64,000 nucleotides of DNA, taken from positions 28,355 through 92,354 of the forward strand of contig QCDC01000005.1 in the NCBI GenBank assembly GCA_003278805.1, written 5' to 3'. Positions 58,183 to 64,000 of the stretch are shown here, in pieces. The stretch comes from Pelagibacteraceae bacterium AG-349-L17 (GTDB lineage: Bacteria; Pseudomonadota; Alphaproteobacteria; Pelagibacterales; Pelagibacteraceae). The position numbers and the translations under genes were made by a program. The first letter of the stretch is position 1; the number at the start of each line of letters is the position of its first letter. The notes below the pieces were generated by a model. It ran no database searches. It was not told where the DNA came from and was given only the letters and a program-made list of their open reading frames with translations.

Positions 58183-59981
58183 TGAGCGCTAAAGAAAATA
58201 ATTTAAAAGAAAAATTCAAAATTGCTTTAACTTCTACCGCAAAAGTAATTGCTGATGATTTTGATGTAAAAAAAATAAATTCTGAAGAAAAAAAAATAAA
58301 AGAATTTAATTTTCTAGAAATAGATAATTTAACTAGTCCAGCTGATTTTATAAGATTACGTGCAGAAACAGACTCCTCTGCTTTGAAAAAAAAATTTTGT
58401 AATGAAACAATTTACAAAAAAAACCTTCCCTCAAATACATCTTCTAGATCTCTATATAATATCGCTGAAAAAATACGTTATGAGACTCTGGGAGGAAAAA
58501 TGTTAAAAGGAATTGAGAAAAATTTTCAAGAAAATTATCATCAAATAATAAATCGTAAACGTAAAGATCAATTAAAAACTAAAGAGGATGTATCCGTATC
58601 AGAGGCATTTGAGTTATATATGCTTAAGAATTTTCATAAAATTAAGCTAAATCCTCTAACAACAAAAATGCTTAATTTTTGGGAAAAAGACTTTGAGGAA
58701 GCTATAGAAAAACATAAAGAGTTTTTACTTAAAAATCTTGAAAATCAAAACATTTATAGTTCAAAGTTTTCAGAAATATTGGAAGAAATGGATATTTTTC
58801 AAAGTGAAGATGAAGATGAAAGAAAAGAAGAAAATCAAGATCAAGGACAAGATAATCCATCAAATGAAGATGAAAATAATGACAAAGAAGATAATAAAGA
58901 TGAAAAAGATGAAAATGTATCTGAAGCTTCTCTGGATGCTGATTATAGTGTTGATGAATTTAACTTTGATGAACAATTGTCCGATACAGAGTCAGATGAA
59001 CAAAGTTCAGAGCAAGTAGCTCAAAAAAAAATAGATAATGTCAATTTAGATTATAAAATATTTACAAATCAGTTTGATGAAGTTGTAAAAGCTGAAAATC
59101 TCGAAAATGCAGACGAGGCAACAAAACTAAGAAGAAATTTAGATCAACAGTTAATCGGCTTTCAAGATATTATAACAAAACTTGCAAATAAACTTCAAAG
59201 ACAATTGCTTGCAAAACAAAACCGAGCGTGGGAATTTGATTTAGAAGAGGGATTATTAGACAGTTCAAAACTTCCAAGAATCATTATGGATCCATATAAT
59301 TCTTTATCATTCAAAAAAGAAAAAGATTTGGATTTTAAAGATACAGTAGTGACTCTACTCATAGACAACTCAGGATCTATGAGAGGAAGACCAATCACTA
59401 TTGCCGCTATTTGTGCAGATATCTTATCCAGAACGTTAGAAAGGTGCTCTGTTAAAGTTGAAATTTTAGGCTTCACAACCAAAAATTGGAAGGGTGGAAA
59501 GAGTAGAGAATTATGGACTAAAAATTCTAAACCGAAAACACCAGGAAGATTGAACGACCTAAGACATATAATTTACAAAGGAGCAGATACCCATTGGAGA
59601 CAAGCAAAAAATAATTTAGGACTAATGCTAAAAGAAGGATTGCTCAAAGAGAACATTGATGGTGAAGCTATATCGTGGGCCTATAATAGAATTAAAAAGA
59701 GAAAAGAAGAAAGAAAAATATTAATGGTTATTTCTGATGGAGCCCCCGTAGATGACTCGACTCTTTCTGTAAATTCAGGTGACTTCTTAGAAAAACATCT
59801 AAAAAAGATTGTGAAGTTTATCGAAAATAAATCAGATATTGAAGTTTTGGCTATAGGAATTGGTCACGATGTTTCAAGATATTATAATAAAGCTATCAAA
59901 ATTACTGATGTAAATGAATTGGGAGATGTTATGATATCTCAATTAAGCTCATTGTTTGAAACAAAGAACAAATACCACTAA
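58182..59981 (+). CDS. cobT: Cobaltochelatase CobT-like protein (acidic linker + VWA domain)
   Basis: [36 protein letters not shown]; acidic [13 protein letters not shown]...EDNKDEKDE linker; downstream of cobS. Confidence 0.93.
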   Translation: MSAKENNLKEKFKIALTSTAKVIADDFDVKKINSEEKKIKEFNFLEIDNLTSPADFIRLRAETDSSALKKKFCNETIYKKNLPSNTSSRSLYNIAEKIRYETLGGKMLKGIEKNFQENYHQIINRKRKDQLKTKEDVSVSEAFELYMLKNFHKIKLNPLTTKMLNFWEKDFEEAIEKHKEFLLKNLENQNIYSSKFSEILEEMDIFQSEDEDERKEENQDQGQDNPSNEDENNDKEDNKDEKDENVSEASLDADYSVDEFNFDEQLSDTESDEQSSEQVAQKKIDNVNLDYKIFTNQFDEVVKAENLENADEATKLRRNLDQQLIGFQDIITKLANKLQRQLLAKQNRAWEFDLEEGLLDSSKLPRIIMDPYNSLSFKKEKDLDFKDTVVTLLIDNSGSMRGRPITIAAICADILSRTLERCSVKVEILGFTTKNWKGGKSRELWTKNSKPKTPGRLNDLRHIIYKGADTHWRQAKNNLGLMLKEGLLKENIDGEAISWAYNRIKKRKEERKILMVISDGAPVDDSTLSVNSGDFLEKHLKKIVKFIENKSDIEVLAIGIGHDVSRYYNKAIKITDVNELGDVMISQLSSLFETKNKYH

Positions 59982-61258
59982 ATATTAAATAATTCCTTAT
60001 TCTTCCATCTAATAACAACTTCAGCACCATTACGCGTTTTTGAATTTCTGCAGTTAACTGACGCAAAATTTTTTTCTAATAAAGTTTTTCCAATAAACAA
60101 GCCTAGACCTAAACCCTCTTTAGATTTGTCTTTAGAATAATTTGATTTCAAATATGGTTCTCCAATTTTTGATATAATATCTCGTGGATAACCATTGCCA
60201 TCATCTTCTACTGTAATTTCTGTAAACTCACTATCGCTTTTTAAATTAATAAAAATAGTGTTTTTGGAAAATTTATTAGCATTTCCAATAAAATTTCTTA
60301 GTCCATAAACTATTTCAATAGATTTACTTATTTTTTTTGGGTTCGAGTCTTGATCATAATTGAAGACAAATTCTTTTTTACTTATTTCCTTAAATGAAGT
60401 GATAATTTCATGCAAGTAATCTCTAATATTAATATCTTTGTCAATAAATTCATCCTCTTCCACAGGGTTTAAAGTTAATCTTTTTAAAATTTCATTGCAT
60501 CGCTCAACTTGACTATTCAATAACTCTATGTCTTTTTCTAAATCTTTTTGCCCTTGAAACTGTTTCATTAAATCATGTGCTATTATTGTTATTGTGGAAA
60601 GTGGTGTACCTAAAGAATGGGCCGCTGCAGCAGCTTGGCCGCCTAAAGATAAAAGTTCATGTTCTTTAGCCATTACCTCTTCCATTTTCCCTAATGCCTC
60701 TTTTCTTAATCTAGATTGAGTACCAAATGTCATTGCAAAAAAGTTTAAAAATACTAAAGCAATAATCAATGAAACTGGGATAGAATAATAAAAGTAATGA
60801 TTGTTATGAAAATCACTATTTAAATTAATTGGCAAATTTTGATAATTAAAAGTAAGAAATATAATTATAATTATAGTTAATATTACTAACAAAGTGTTAG
60901 TTCTTAAGCTTAAATTTGATGAAGAAAAAACACTCGGTATTAATATAAAAATTACAAATGGATTGGTTATTCCCCCAGACAAATAAAGAAGGACACCCAA
61001 TTGCAAAATATCTATGAGCAGGAAAATAAAAGCAGATCTATCTGACAGTTGTGTTTTTTTATAAATAAAAATTAAATATAGATTACTTAATATTCCTAAA
61101 AATATAACTAAATTTGAGGTAATAAAATCAAAGCTAGTATTTAGAAACAAATATACAAAATTTACTACAATTAATTGTCCAATAATTCCGATCCATCTTA
61201 GAGTTATATAAGTTGATTTTTTAAAAGAATGATATTTTGAAGTTTCAAAGAACTTCAT
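59978..61258 (-). CDS. regB: RegB/PrrB-type redox sensor histidine kinase
   Basis: N-terminal TM helices; [28 protein letters not shown]-box; [11 protein letters not shown]; HATPase G-boxes [22 protein letters not shown]. Confidence 0.87.
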   Translation of the reverse strand: MKFFETSKYHSFKKSTYITLRWIGIIGQLIVVNFVYLFLNTSFDFITSNLVIFLGILSNLYLIFIYKKTQLSDRSAFIFLLIDILQLGVLLYLSGGITNPFVIFILIPSVFSSSNLSLRTNTLLVILTIIIIIFLTFNYQNLPINLNSDFHNNHYFYYSIPVSLIIALVFLNFFAMTFGTQSRLRKEALGKMEEVMAKEHELLSLGGQAAAAAHSLGTPLSTITIIAHDLMKQFQGQKDLEKDIELLNSQVERCNEILKRLTLNPVEEDEFIDKDINIRDYLHEIITSFKEISKKEFVFNYDQDSNPKKISKSIEIVYGLRNFIGNANKFSKNTIFINLKSDSEFTEITVEDDGNGYPRDIISKIGEPYLKSNYSKDKSKEGLGLGLFIGKTLLEKNFASVNCRNSKTRNGAEVVIRWKNKELFNI

Positions 61259-61260
61259 TT

Positions 61261-63348
<2,088 letters not shown>

Positions 63349-63470
63349 TTATATCATTTTTTTTTATTAATTTGTTGATTATTAATTTTATTCTTCTTTT
63401 TTTTGTTCAAAAAACTGTGTAAAATCAACAGTTATTTGAGTATATAAAAACAATCAACAAATTTTGATAA

Positions 63471-64000
63471 TTAAGAAATTTTTTGAATGAATAATTGTGA
63501 GTTCGAAACTTTTAAAATTTTTACTTTATTTTTTATTTCTTGTAAATGTAAATTGATCATGTAACAAGGGTTATCTTTTATATCTTTAAAAAAATCCCAA
63601 ATATAATCATCAAATATTATAACTCCATTTTCATTTAATACCTTCCAGGAATTTTTAAAGTCTTTATAAACTTGTGATCCCTTATGATATCCATCAATAT
63701 AAATGACATCAAATTTTTTATTATTAGTTTTAAAAAAATCATCACTTGTTTTCTTGTATTTAAAAAAATTATTAAATTCTGACATATTTTGATCGAAATT
63801 TTTTTCAATATTTGAAAATTCTAAATTCTCATATTCTTCAGTTCCTACCCAATTATCAACACAATAAATTTTTGAGTCAGGAAAATTTTTTGCTACAAAC
63901 ATAGATGAATTCCCTTCAAAACTTCCTATCTCCAAGTATTCAAACTTTTTATATGATTTTAAAATTTCTTTAAAATTAAATGCATGACTTGAAAAATAAT
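63471..64000 (-). CDS. Class I SAM-dependent methyltransferase (truncated by window edge)
   Basis: EYLEIGSFEGNSSMFVAKNFPDSKIYCVDNW, FDVIYIDGYHKGSQVYKDFKNSWKVLNENGVIIFDDY; frame stays open to window end. Confidence 0.82.
   Translation of the reverse strand, partial: YFSSHAFNFKEILKSYKKFEYLEIGSFEGNSSMFVAKNFPDSKIYCVDNWVGTEEYENLEFSNIEKNFDQNMSEFNNFFKYKKTSDDFFKTNNKKFDVIYIDGYHKGSQVYKDFKNSWKVLNENGVIIFDDYIWDFFKDIKDNPCYMINLHLQEIKNKVKILKVSNSQLFIQKIS

Noticed and set aside
58738-59019. 93-aa ORF (Lys/Met-rich) on the plus strand
   Set aside because: Lies inside cobT in another frame; it is the +1 reading of the GAA/GAT-rich acidic linker.

Overview
AT-rich, gene-dense 64 kb window that looks like a SAR11/Pelagibacterales-type alphaproteobacterial chromosome (inferred from gene content, very short spacers and AT bias). 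Most of it is conserved core: malate synthase, recR-ybaB-dnaX, SRP RNA, arg, lpt, aro, trp and his genes, rpsA-ihfB, accD-folC, rpmH-rnpA-yidD-yidC, dap genes, truA-fmt-def, aroK-aroB, cobS-cobT, a RegB-like kinase and gyrB. It has three tRNAs (His, Phe, Thr), one SRP RNA, no CRISPR array, no recognisable transposase and no rRNA. The most accessory-looking segment is about 21.8-34.3 kb, between folC and hisG. It holds a three-domain nuclease-helicase, a Cas4/AddB-like PD-(D/E)XK nuclease, and two tightly packed divergent operons. The minus operon encodes a 151-aa protein, a WGR protein, a 101-aa protein, a GHKL-ATPase/HExxH-zincin fusion, RmuC and a 192-aa protein. The plus operon encodes a coiled-coil protein, an ExoI-like DEDD exonuclease, a 154-aa basic protein and a 43-aa membrane peptide. 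I propose this as a candidate uncharacterised DNA-processing or defence module. A second notable signal is in the tRNAs: Phe and Thr both appear to replace the near-universal G18-U55 elbow pair with A18-G55, while tRNA-His keeps G18-U55.
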